Assembly (NCBI RefSeq): GCF_900109645.1
Contig: NZ_FOBG01000001.1
Coordinates: 806,001 to 870,000 of the forward strand
Length of the DNA stretch: 64,000 bases
Direction of reading: 5' to 3'
From: Duganella sp. CF402
GTDB taxonomy: Bacteria > Pseudomonadota > Gammaproteobacteria > Burkholderiales > Burkholderiaceae_D
In this document: positions 1 through 7,547 of the stretch, piece by piece
Numbering within the stretch: the stretch's first letter is position 1
Layout of the letters: every line of letters begins with the position of its first letter
The notes under the pieces: generated by a model
Told to the model about the DNA's origin: nothing
Database searches by the model: none
Seen by the model: only the letters and a program-made list of their open reading frames with translations
Translations under genes and position numbers: made by a program

Positions 1-3
1 CAA

Positions 4-1101
4 ATGAGCTTGATCAATAAAATGCTGCAGGATCTGGACGCGCGCGCAAGTGGCGGCGCGGCGTCGGCCGTGCAGCAGGATGAGGTGAAACCAGTGCCTT
101 CGATGGAGCGCGACCGGCGGCCGATGCTGCTGGGCGGCGCGGTGGCCGGTGTGCTGGTGATCGCGGCTGGCGGCTGGTATGGCTGGCAGTACTGGCAAGC
201 GCATCAAGCGCCGCCGCCAGCGCCACCGCAGCCGGTGCGCGTGATCGATAACCGTGTGCCTGGCCAGCCGCGCTTCCAGGAACCGCCGGCCGCCAAGCCG
301 GCCGAACCAGCGAGCGTGGCAGCCGTGTCGGCCGCAAGCGGCGTGAAGCCGGCGCCTGCTGCGCGCGAGGACGACGCCACAGCGGCGCGTGGCGAGGCCA
401 AGTCGCCACGCCCCGCGCGCTCGGCATCATCGCACGCGGCGGAGGGGACGGACGCTCGCGCCGAGCCGGCGCCGCGCAAGGCTGCGCGCGGGCCAGCTGC
501 TGCGCCGTCGACTGGCGAGGGCGTGGTGCAGACGCCGAAACAGCTGTCGGAGAATAGTTATCGCCGCGCGTTGGCGGCGCTGCAGGAAGGTCGCGTCAGT
601 GCGGCGCTGGCGGAGCTGGACAAGGCGGTCGAAATCGATCCGCGCAATGATGCAGCGCGCCAGACCTATGTCAGCCTGCTGCTGGAAAACCGCCGCACCG
701 ATGATGCGATCCGTCAGCTTCGCCTCGCGCTCGGCATCGATCCGCGCCAGCCGGGGTTGGCGATGGTGCTGGCACGCCTGCAATTGGAAAAGGGTGGTCC
801 GGCGCTGGACACGCTGTTGAAGACTTTGCCGTATGCCGGCAACAGCGCTGATTACCATGCCTTCCTGGCTGGCGTGCTGCAACGTGAACAGCGCCACACC
901 GAAGCGGCCGATCATTACCGCGCCGCGCTGCAGCTGGCGCCGCAAAATGCCGTATGGTGGATGGGATTGGGGATCTCGCTGCAAGCCGACCAACACCTGC
1001 CGGAAGCGCGCGAAGCCTACAACCGCGCCCGCAGCACCGGCGGCCTGACACCGGAACTGCGCAGCTTCGTCGACCGCAAGATCGACCAGCTGTCGCGCTG
1101 A
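4..1101 (+). CDS. mshN: MSHA biogenesis protein MshN-like TPR protein
   Basis: The N-terminus (MSLINKMLQDLDAR) matches the short cytoplasmic motif that opens MshN proteins of MSHA-type IV pilus systems. A single membrane segment follows at about residues 41-63. Then comes a Pro/Ala-rich linker to about residue 180, and a C-terminal half of TPR-type helix pairs (about 185-360) for protein contacts in the periplasm. The 365-residue length fits the family. The ATG lies 4 bases into the window, so the ribosome binding site and any upstream msh genes are out of view. It ends 13 bp from the convergent HD-GYP gene. Family is fairly sure; the exact role in pilus assembly is inferred. Confidence 0.8.
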   Translation: MSLINKMLQDLDARASGGAASAVQQDEVKPVPSMERDRRPMLLGGAVAGVLVIAAGGWYGWQYWQAHQAPPPAPPQPVRVIDNRVPGQPRFQEPPAAKPAEPASVAAVSAASGVKPAPAAREDDATAARGEAKSPRPARSASSHAAEGTDARAEPAPRKAARGPAAAPSTGEGVVQTPKQLSENSYRRALAALQEGRVSAALAELDKAVEIDPRNDAARQTYVSLLLENRRTDDAIRQLRLALGIDPRQPGLAMVLARLQLEKGGPALDTLLKTLPYAGNSADYHAFLAGVLQREQRHTEAADHYRAALQLAPQNAVWWMGLGISLQADQHLPEAREAYNRARSTGGLTPELRSFVDRKIDQLSR

Positions 1102-1114
1102 TCAGTCGCGCGGA

Positions 1115-2098
1115 CTACAGCGCCGCTTGCTCGCCCCAGATCTGCTTCATGCTGAAGCGGATCGAGGCCTGATCCTCACTCAAGGACTCGGCAATGCAGC
1201 AACCGTCATCACCAGTGCGGCGCTGCTCGGCCGGCCGCAGCACAGCGCCCGCCGGGTCGCGCAGGCAATGGACGCCGCGTGCCTCGCCACCATTCAAACG
1301 CTGGCTCACCACACCGATCTCGCCGCTGGTCAAACGCACCACGCAGCCCGGCGGATAATCCCCCAGCTCGCGCAGGAAGTGCTGCGCCAGTTGCGGATCC
1401 ACCGGCGCCACCTTGTCCTCGATCAGATTCTTCAAGGCCTGATGCGGCGGCAGCGAACGCCGGTAATTGCGCGCCGACACCTGCGCGCAGTAGCGGTCCG
1501 CAATGCTGAGCAGCTTGGCGTTCTGGGTCACCTGCGGACTGGCGATGCCAGCCGGATAACCGCTGCCTTCATCATTCTCGTGGTGCATCAGCACGCAGGA
1601 AATCCACTCGTCGTCCTCGATGCCGACGCAGCGCAGCATGTCCACGCTTTCCTCCGGGTGGCGGCGCACGATGGCCATCTCCTCGCTGGTCAGCGGCGTG
1701 TTCTTGTTCTGGAAGGTTTCGTGATGGCGCAGCATGCCCACGTTCATGGTCAGCGCGGCGGCGGTGACGGTCAGCGTGTTGGCCGCATCGAGCCCCATCG
1801 CGCGCGCAATCACCACCGACACCACGGCCGTTTCGATGCAGTGCCGCACCGCGTAGCTGCCGTTGATCTGGCTGAGGAAAATACAGGCCAGCGCAACGTC
1901 CGGATTGATGGCCACCGCTTGAATGAGCTCGCGCGCGATGTCGCGGATATCGCTCTCGGCATTGTGCTCGTTGCGCAGGTTGTGCAGCAGGCGTTCCAGC
2001 TCACGGTTGCACAGGTTCAGCTGATGCAGCACCGACGGCGTGGTTTCTGCAAACGCCGGCGCCTCCAGCGGCGATTGCAGTTGATTAGCTTCGGACAT
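1115..2098 (-). CDS. Degenerate HD-GYP-type protein
   Basis: The protein has 327 residues with the outline of an HD-GYP c-di-GMP phosphodiesterase: an initial His (RHCIETA), RRHPEES, HHENDEGSGYP and SIADRY, in the family order. The signature HD pair of LLHDIGK is replaced by Met-Asn (LTMNVGM), so the metal centre is probably incomplete and the protein may bind c-di-GMP or partners rather than hydrolyse it. The last 80 residues form a small appended region seen in many HD-GYP proteins. It is the third gene of a tight minus-strand run (PIN protein, aminotransferase, this gene) with 14 bp to the aminotransferase. Confidence 0.75.
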   Translation of the reverse strand: MSEANQLQSPLEAPAFAETTPSVLHQLNLCNRELERLLHNLRNEHNAESDIRDIARELIQAVAINPDVALACIFLSQINGSYAVRHCIETAVVSVVIARAMGLDAANTLTVTAAALTMNVGMLRHHETFQNKNTPLTSEEMAIVRRHPEESVDMLRCVGIEDDEWISCVLMHHENDEGSGYPAGIASPQVTQNAKLLSIADRYCAQVSARNYRRSLPPHQALKNLIEDKVAPVDPQLAQHFLRELGDYPPGCVVRLTSGEIGVVSQRLNGGEARGVHCLRDPAGAVLRPAEQRRTGDDGCCIAESLSEDQASIRFSMKQIWGEQAAL

Positions 2099-2112
2099 TT
2101 TGTGATCCCGAT

Positions 2113-3291
2113 CTACACTTTGCCCAGCCTCTCCAATGCGAGTGCCAGGGTCTCATCTTTTTTGGCAAAGCAGAAGCGCACGATGCCCGACTCCTTGCCT
2201 TGCTGGTAAAACGCCGAAACCGGGATGGCCGCGACCTTGATTTCGGTGGTCAGCCATTCTGCGAATTCTGCTTCCGTCTGTGTAGAGATTCTATCGTATC
2301 GGACGCACTGGAAGTAAGTGCCGTCGGCTGGAAGCAACTCGAAGCGTGTGTTTTTGAGCCCATCGCGGAACAGATCGCGCTTGCGCTGGTAAAAGGCCGG
2401 CAGTTCCAGGTACGGTTTTGGATCGGCCATATAGCTGGCCAGGCCGTGCTGCATCGGCGTGTTCACGCTGAAGACGTTGTACTGGTGGACTTTGCGGAAC
2501 TCCGCCATCAGCGGCGCCGGCGCGGCCACGTAGCCGATTTTCCAGCCGGTGACGTGATAGGTCTTGCCGAAGCTGGACACCACAAAGGCACGCGCCGCCA
2601 GCTCCGGGTAGCGGCTCACGGATTCGTGCTGGTGGCCGTCGTAGACCATGTGTTCGTAGACTTCGTCCGACAGGATGAGCACGTCCGTACCGCGCACGAT
2701 GTCGGCCAGCGCCTGCATGTCGGCGGCGCGCAGCACGGTGCTGGTTGGATTGTGCGGGGTGTTGATGATGATCAGGCGCGTCTTGCTGGTGACAGCGGCG
2801 GCCACTTTGTGCCACGGCACGGTGTAGCCATTTGGACCGACTTCCATTTCGACCGCCACCGGCACGCCGCCGGCCAGCGTAATCGCCGGCACATAGCTGT
2901 CGTAGACCGGCTCGATGACGATCACCTCGTCGCCCGGATGGACGCAGCAGAAGATGGCCGTGGTCAGCGCCTGCGTGGCGCCGGCGGTGACGGTGATCTC
3001 GCTGTCAACGTGATAGGCGTGGCCGTAGATGGCCGCGATCTTGGCGACGATGGCCTGGCGCAGCACCGGTGCGCCGCTCATCATCGGGTACTGGTTGAAA
3101 TCGGCTTGCATGGCGTCGTTGACGGCGCTGAGCAGGCTGCGCTCGCAACCGAAATCGGGGAAGCCCTGGCCAAGGTTAACCGCACCAGCCTGCGCGGCCA
3201 GCATCGACATTCGGGTGAAAACTGTGGTGCCGACCGCCGGCAAACGGGTGGTCAGGGCTGGCGTCGTCGGCAGATTGGAGCGGCTATTCAT
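2113..3291 (-). CDS. PLP-dependent aminotransferase, YbdL (methionine aminotransferase) type
   Basis: A fold-type I aminotransferase of 392 residues. Visible landmarks are the N-terminal NLGQGFPDF motif, NQYPMMSG, the substrate-loop NTPHNPT, the LSDEVYEH aspartate that pairs with the pyridine nitrogen, and SFGKTYHVTGWKIGY with the Schiff-base lysine. This set and the length match YbdL/kynurenine-aminotransferase-like enzymes. Those transaminate methionine, phenylalanine and related amino acids with 2-oxo acid acceptors in the cytoplasm. It lies 25 bp downstream of the PIN gene and 14 bp upstream of the HD-GYP gene, so is probably cotranscribed. Substrate is inferred from family only. Confidence 0.85.
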   Translation of the reverse strand: MNSRSNLPTTPALTTRLPAVGTTVFTRMSMLAAQAGAVNLGQGFPDFGCERSLLSAVNDAMQADFNQYPMMSGAPVLRQAIVAKIAAIYGHAYHVDSEITVTAGATQALTTAIFCCVHPGDEVIVIEPVYDSYVPAITLAGGVPVAVEMEVGPNGYTVPWHKVAAAVTSKTRLIIINTPHNPTSTVLRAADMQALADIVRGTDVLILSDEVYEHMVYDGHQHESVSRYPELAARAFVVSSFGKTYHVTGWKIGYVAAPAPLMAEFRKVHQYNVFSVNTPMQHGLASYMADPKPYLELPAFYQRKRDLFRDGLKNTRFELLPADGTYFQCVRYDRISTQTEAEFAEWLTTEIKVAAIPVSAFYQQGKESGIVRFCFAKKDETLALALERLGKV

Positions 3292-3316
3292 GATGAAGGC
3301 GTAGTTGACAGATAGC

Positions 3317-3751
3317 CTATTCTAGCGCAATCCACTTCTCCGGCAACATGACCTTGAACATGCCCTCGCGCGCCAGGCGGCGGGCCAGTTTCAGCAGCGC
3401 TTTATCTTTCGTGATCAGCACCTCGGCGCCGGCGTCGCGGGCGATTTCCAGGAACTTCTGGTCGGCCTTGTCGCTGCAGACCGGCAGCACGATGCTGGAC
3501 ACGGGCGGCGCCACCACCTTGATCAACTGGTCGAAGCGGGCGGTGGCCAGTGGGCGGCTGTCGTCGTCGAGCGGCAGGTGCTTGTAGTGGAGGACGATGT
3601 TGAACTCGTCGCGGCAATCGGAACGGGTGACCGCTTCGACCTCGCCGCTCTCGATGGCGGCCACCAGCTTGGCCCAGCGCGGATCGCTAAACACGAACAG
3701 GTCGAGGCAAACGTTGGTGTCGATAACGATTTTCTTTGGAACAGGTATCAT
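3317..3751 (-). CDS. PIN-domain putative toxin, orphan
   Basis: A 144-residue PIN-domain protein. The first catalytic acidic residue is in VIDTNV (Asp11), a central acidic position lies in the RSDCRDEF segment, and the C-terminal acids are in CSDKADQKFLE and ITKDKALLK. The family contains Mg-dependent ribonucleases, often VapC-like toxins. No antitoxin gene is visible beside it: upstream is divergent yaaA and downstream an aminotransferase. It may therefore be an orphan toxin relic or a PIN nuclease with another role. It heads a three-gene minus-strand run. Confidence 0.8.
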   Translation of the reverse strand: MIPVPKKIVIDTNVCLDLFVFSDPRWAKLVAAIESGEVEAVTRSDCRDEFNIVLHYKHLPLDDDSRPLATARFDQLIKVVAPPVSSIVLPVCSDKADQKFLEIARDAGAEVLITKDKALLKLARRLAREGMFKVMLPEKWIALE

Positions 3752-3775
3752 GTAGGGCTAGTAATGTTGAAAATG

Positions 3776-3810
3776 TTTTTGGAATCGTTTTTGGAATCGT
3801 TTTTGGAATC
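3776..3810 (+). repeat. 12-bp tandem repeat at the yaaA ribosome binding site
   Basis: Almost three exact copies of TTTTTGGAATCG (3776-3787, 3788-3799, 3800-3810) end two bases before the yaaA ATG. Each copy carries a GGAA that could act as a weak Shine-Dalgarno core. The array lies in the 61-bp divergent space between the PIN gene and yaaA. Confidence 0.95.
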
Positions 3811-3812
3811 TT

Positions 3813-4583
3813 ATGCTGATAGTGCTTTCCCCGGCAAAAAGTCTCGATCTGGAGACCCCGCCCACCACCAAGCTGCACACGCAACCGTCGTTTCTCGACC
3901 ATTCCGAGCAGTTGATCCACCGTCTGCGCGAATTCTCGCCGACCGAGCTGGGTGAGCTGATGGACTTGTCCGACAATCTGTCGGCGCTGAACGTGGCGCG
4001 CTATGCCTCGTGGACCAAGGATACCAGTGAAGCCCGCCAAGCTGTAATGACCTTCAATGGTGACGTCTACGACGGCCTCGACGCCCGCACCCTGAAGCCG
4101 GCGCAGCTCGATTACGCGCAATCGCGCATCCGCATCCTGTCCGGCCTGTATGGCATGCTGCGGCCGCTGGACCTGATTCATCCGCACCGGCTGGAAATGG
4201 GCACCCGTCTGGACACGCCGCGCGGCAAGAACCTGTACGATTTCTGGGGCGATACCATCGCCAAGGCGCTGAACCAGACGGCGGGCGAGCAGGGTGCTGA
4301 GACGCTGGTCAACCTGGCGTCCGAGGAGTATTTCAAGTCGGTCAAGCCGAAAGCGCTGGAACTGCCGGTGATTACGCCGTTGTTCGAGGACTGGAAGAAC
4401 GGCAAATACAAGATCATCTCGTTCTACGCCAAGCGCGCGCGCGGCCTGATGGCGCGCTACGCCGCCGTCAAAGGCATCACCGATCCGCAAAAGCTGAAGA
4501 AGTTTGATGTCGACGGCTACGCCTTCGACAAAGCCAGCTCGGACGATAAAACCTGGATCTTTCGCCGCAAGCTGGAGGCCTGA
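3813..4583 (+). CDS. yaaA: Peroxide stress protein YaaA
   Basis: The 256-residue protein starts MLIVLSPAKSLD and matches YaaA (DUF328/UPF0246) from end to end, including LYGMLRPLDLIHPHRLEMG and the C-terminal GYAFDKASS. In Escherichia coli YaaA is induced by OxyR during peroxide stress and limits free iron and so DNA damage; the fold binds DNA. The start is preceded by a tandem repeat rather than a normal Shine-Dalgarno sequence. It converges on bamD, with a perfect stem-loop in the gap. Confidence 0.93.
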   Translation: MLIVLSPAKSLDLETPPTTKLHTQPSFLDHSEQLIHRLREFSPTELGELMDLSDNLSALNVARYASWTKDTSEARQAVMTFNGDVYDGLDARTLKPAQLDYAQSRIRILSGLYGMLRPLDLIHPHRLEMGTRLDTPRGKNLYDFWGDTIAKALNQTAGEQGAETLVNLASEEYFKSVKPKALELPVITPLFEDWKNGKYKIISFYAKRARGLMARYAAVKGITDPQKLKKFDVDGYAFDKASSDDKTWIFRRKLEA

Positions 4584-4590
4584 GCACGTC

Positions 4591-4610
4591 ATCCCGGCGA
4601 AAGCCGGGAT
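4591..4610. repeat. Perfect hairpin between convergent yaaA and bamD
   Basis: ATCCCGGC-GAAA-GCCGGGAT is an 8-bp perfect stem closed by a GNRA-type GAAA tetraloop, 7 bp after the yaaA stop. It resembles the widespread intergenic REP-like palindrome of proteobacteria (cgtcatcccggcgaaagccgggatcc). Without a U-tract it is more likely an RNA-stabilising or REP-type element than a canonical terminator. Confidence 0.75.
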
Positions 4611-4634
4611 CCATGCTGAGTGCGACGGGAGGGA

Positions 4635-5450
4635 TTACATCGCGGCGTTGGTGCTCCAGAAGTTCCACCATTTACGCTCGGCTTTCTTGCCTTCGTCGAG
4701 GAACTTGGAGTTCGGGTAGTTGAGCTTGAAGACGCGCTCGGTGTCGCTCTTCAGCTCGGTCATGCCCAGCTTGTCGTAGCTGCGGATCATGATGAACAGC
4801 GCTTCCTCGATCGATGGCGAGTCGCGGAAGTCGTTCATGATGCCCATTGCACGGTTCGCCGCCGCCAGGTAGGCGCCGCGACGGTAGTAGTAGCGCGCCA
4901 CGTGGATTTCATACGACGCCATCGCATTCAGCAGATAACGCATGCGGGCCAGCCCATCCGGGGTATACTTACTTTCCGGGAACTTGGTCACCAGCTCTCT
5001 GAAGGCCGCATACGCTTCGCGCGTGGCTTTCGGGTCGCGTTCGGTGGCGTCCTGTTCGTAGACGAAGTTCAGGAAGCTGATCTGGTCGTTGAAGTTGATC
5101 AGGCCGCGCAGGTAGTACATGTAATCGACATTGGCGTGATTCGGGTGCAGCTTGATGAAGCGCTCAACTGCCGCCAGTGCCTGCGCCTGGTCCTGCGATT
5201 TGTAGTAGGCATAGGCGATATTCATCTGCGCCTGCTGGGCGTAGGTGCCGAATGGATAGCTCGATTCCAGCTTCTCAAACAACTGAATTGCGCGCTCGTA
5301 GTGCTGGCCTTCCAGTTCTTCGTTCGCCTCCGAGTATAATTTCGTAGCGCTCCAACCTTTTGTTTCGTCGGCCTTTTCAGAGAACAGGCCACAACCGGAC
5401 AAACCAAGCAGAACAACCGTTGCTGCGACTACCGATAATTTTTTTTGCAT
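4635..5450 (-). CDS. bamD: Outer membrane protein assembly factor BamD
   Basis: A lipoprotein of 271 residues from the chosen ATG at 5450. Its signal peptide ends in the lipobox LSGC, and TPR-like repeats follow (YSEANEELEGQHYERAIQLFEKLE; AYYKSQDQAQALAAVERF). BamD is the essential lipoprotein partner of BamA in inserting beta-barrel proteins into the outer membrane. An upstream in-frame ATG at 5477 would add nine residues before the signal peptide, so 5450 is preferred. It is divergent from rluD, the usual arrangement in betaproteobacteria. A TATAAT on the minus strand (5498 down to 5493) is a possible -10 box, without a good -35. Confidence 0.94.
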   Translation of the reverse strand: MQKKLSVVAATVVLLGLSGCGLFSEKADETKGWSATKLYSEANEELEGQHYERAIQLFEKLESSYPFGTYAQQAQMNIAYAYYKSQDQAQALAAVERFIKLHPNHANVDYMYYLRGLINFNDQISFLNFVYEQDATERDPKATREAYAAFRELVTKFPESKYTPDGLARMRYLLNAMASYEIHVARYYYRRGAYLAAANRAMGIMNDFRDSPSIEEALFIMIRSYDKLGMTELKSDTERVFKLNYPNSKFLDEGKKAERKWWNFWSTNAAM

Positions 5451-5513
5451 ATCTTTTGCAAGAAACTGTTTAACCAATGTTTTACGAGGCTAATTATAGC
5501 CGATAGGATTACC

Positions 5514-6548
5514 GTGATATTAAACGCAAAGCCAAATTTGGCCGAATCTTCCTCCGATCACGATGCCGACGCCGAACTGGCGCTCCACGATGACGATGAC
5601 GACGGTCTGGCGCCGATCGAACTCGAACTGAGCCCAGAACACTGCGGCCAGCGCCTCGACAAGATCATTTCCGGCCTGGTCCCGCAATTTTCCCGTGGCC
5701 GCCTGCAAACCTGGATTACCGACGGCTTCGTCACGGTCGACGGCAAAACCGCGAAAAGCACCAAGGATACCGTCTACGGCGACGAGAAGATCGTCATTCT
5801 GCCCCAACCGGAGCCGGAAGACGAGGCTTTTAAGCCGGAACCGCTCGAACTTAACATTGTTTTTGAAGATGAGCACCTGATCGTCGTGAATAAACCGGCC
5901 GGACTGGTGGTTCACCCTGGTAACGGCAACTGGTCCGGCACCCTGCTGAACGGCCTGCTGCACCACTATCCGCAGCTGAGCGGCGTGCCGCGCGCCGGCA
6001 TCGTGCACCGCCTGGACAAGGACACCAGCGGCCTGATGGTGGTCGGCAAGACACTGGCCGCCCAGACCGACCTGGTGCGCCAGCTGGCCGCGCGCACCGT
6101 CAAGCGCGAATACTTCGCCCTGGTGTGGGGCACGCCGCGCATCAGCGGCACCATCGACGCCGCAATGGGCCGCCATCCGCGCGACCGCGTCAAGATGGCG
6201 GTGTCGACCGGCATGGGCTCCAAGCCGGCCATCACCCATTACTCGCTGATCGCCAGCGGCAAGCTGGGCGAGGGCCGTCCGGTCAGCCTGGTGCAGTGCC
6301 GCCTTGAAACCGGCCGCACCCACCAGATCCGCGTGCACATGCAGTCGATCGGCTTCCCGCTGGTGGGCGACACCGTGTACGGCAAGCAGCATCTGGCCGA
6401 CTATTTCCCGCGCCAGGCGCTGCAGGCGCGCCGCCTGGGTCTGGTGCACCCGCACACTGGCGAGCAGTGTGAGTGGATGGTGCCGCTGGCACAGGACTTT
6501 GCCGAACTGCTGGCCCGCGCCGGCATCGAGGAACCGGAACAGATTTAA
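5514..6548 (+). CDS. rluD: 23S rRNA pseudouridine synthase RluD
   Basis: A 344-residue RluA-family enzyme from a GTG at 5514 with AGGA five bases upstream. The in-frame ATG at 5445 would run into the bamD start and is less likely. An S4-like RNA-binding domain (RLDKIISGLVPQFSRGRLQTWI) precedes the catalytic domain with HRLDKDTSGLMVVGKT, which holds the catalytic Asp, and RLETGRTHQIRVHM. RluD makes the conserved pseudouridines in helix 69 of 23S rRNA. An unusually acidic tract of Asp residues lies near the N-terminus. The stop overlaps the pgeF start by one base (TAATG). Confidence 0.93.
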   Translation: MILNAKPNLAESSSDHDADAELALHDDDDDGLAPIELELSPEHCGQRLDKIISGLVPQFSRGRLQTWITDGFVTVDGKTAKSTKDTVYGDEKIVILPQPEPEDEAFKPEPLELNIVFEDEHLIVVNKPAGLVVHPGNGNWSGTLLNGLLHHYPQLSGVPRAGIVHRLDKDTSGLMVVGKTLAAQTDLVRQLAARTVKREYFALVWGTPRISGTIDAAMGRHPRDRVKMAVSTGMGSKPAITHYSLIASGKLGEGRPVSLVQCRLETGRTHQIRVHMQSIGFPLVGDTVYGKQHLADYFPRQALQARRLGLVHPHTGEQCEWMVPLAQDFAELLARAGIEEPEQI

Positions 6549-7336
6549 TGTCGATACAACAGCAATGGTTGTTCCCGCACTGGCCGGGCCTGCCAGATAA
6601 CATCGGCGTGCTGGCCACCACCCGGCGCGGCGGCGTCAGTCCTGCGCCGTATGGCGATGGCATGGGCGCCGGCGGTCTGAACCTGGGCACCCATGTGGGC
6701 GACCAGCCCCACAATGTGGCGCAGAACCGCGCCATTGTGTGCGCCATGCTGCCGAATGAGCCGGTGTGGCTGTCGCAGGTGCACGGTACGGCGGTGGCCA
6801 ACCTGGCCGACGTCAAGCCGCAGCAGGTGCCCGAGGCGGACGCCAGCATGACCACCATCCCCGGCAAGGTGTGCGTCATCATGACCGCCGACTGCCTGCC
6901 GGTGCTGTTCTGCGACCAGCAAGGCACGACCGTGGCCGCCGCCCACGCCGGTTGGCGCGGCCTGGCTGCCGGGGTGCTGGAAAAAACCGTGGAATCCATG
7001 CGCGCGGCAGGCGCCGGCGAGTTGATGGCCTGGATGGGGCCGGCCATCGGCGCCTACCAGTTCGAGGTGGGGGCGGATGTGAAACAAGCTTTCCTCAACG
7101 GTGCGCTCGATGCGTCCGGCGTGCGCCATGTCGAGGCGGCGTTCACCCCCATCGACGGCAAGCCGGGCAAATACCTGGCCGACATCTACGCGCTGGCACG
7201 CTACGTGCTGCATCGTGCTGGGGTGCGCCAGGTGCACGGCGGCGAGTTTTGCACGGTCTCCAATTCCGGCCGCTTTTACTCCTATCGCCGCGACGGCGTC
7301 ACCGGCCGCCAGGCCAGCCTGATCTGGATCAAGTAG
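6548..7336 (+). CDS. pgeF: Peptidoglycan editing factor PgeF (YfiH/laccase-domain family)
   Basis: A 262-residue protein starting at the ATG that overlaps the rluD stop. It has the metal-binding residues typical of the family: WLSQVHGTAV, TADCLPVLF and AAAHAGWRGLAAG. Members were first called polyphenol oxidases. YfiH of Escherichia coli was later shown to be an amidase-type editing enzyme that removes misincorporated amino acids from peptidoglycan precursors. The rluD-pgeF coupling is common in betaproteobacteria. Confidence 0.9.
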   Translation: MSIQQQWLFPHWPGLPDNIGVLATTRRGGVSPAPYGDGMGAGGLNLGTHVGDQPHNVAQNRAIVCAMLPNEPVWLSQVHGTAVANLADVKPQQVPEADASMTTIPGKVCVIMTADCLPVLFCDQQGTTVAAAHAGWRGLAAGVLEKTVESMRAAGAGELMAWMGPAIGAYQFEVGADVKQAFLNGALDASGVRHVEAAFTPIDGKPGKYLADIYALARYVLHRAGVRQVHGGEFCTVSNSGRFYSYRRDGVTGRQASLIWIK

Positions 7337-7338
7337 GC

Positions 7339-7518
7339 CTATTGTCCGACATTGCGGCGGCGTGCTTTGCGCTTGCCGCTGCCGGCGATATAGAACAAGA
7401 TCCCAAGGGGCAGCACGCAATAGAACAAAAACGTTACAATTCCCGCAACCACGGAAGTTTCGGTCAAGGCCATCAGGCCGACCACGTAGATCCAAGCAAC
7501 AGCAGTCATCAGCAGCAT
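7339..7518 (-). CDS. Small conserved-type membrane protein (59 aa)
   Basis: This 59-codon frame starts with ATG at 7518 and stops at 7339-7341. It fills almost the whole gap between pgeF and phaC. The translation (MLLMTAVAWIYVVGLMALTE at the start) predicts two membrane helices at about residues 3-19 and 23-45, then a basic tail GKRKARRR that should stay in the cytoplasm. The helices, the basic tail and the close fit to the gap make it a likely real gene. Similar small proteins occur in Burkholderiales from memory, but I could not search. Function unknown; its start lies 29 bp from the divergent phaC start, so regulation may be shared. Confidence 0.75.
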   Translation of the reverse strand: MLLMTAVAWIYVVGLMALTETSVVAGIVTFLFYCVLPLGILFYIAGSGKRKARRRNVGQ

Positions 7519-7547
7519 TGTGTTTAACTCACTTTAGGGAACCACAC

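Noticed and set aside
3317..3751. A toxin-antitoxin pair
   Set aside because: The PIN protein is supported, but no small antitoxin frame with a ribosome site is present on either side.
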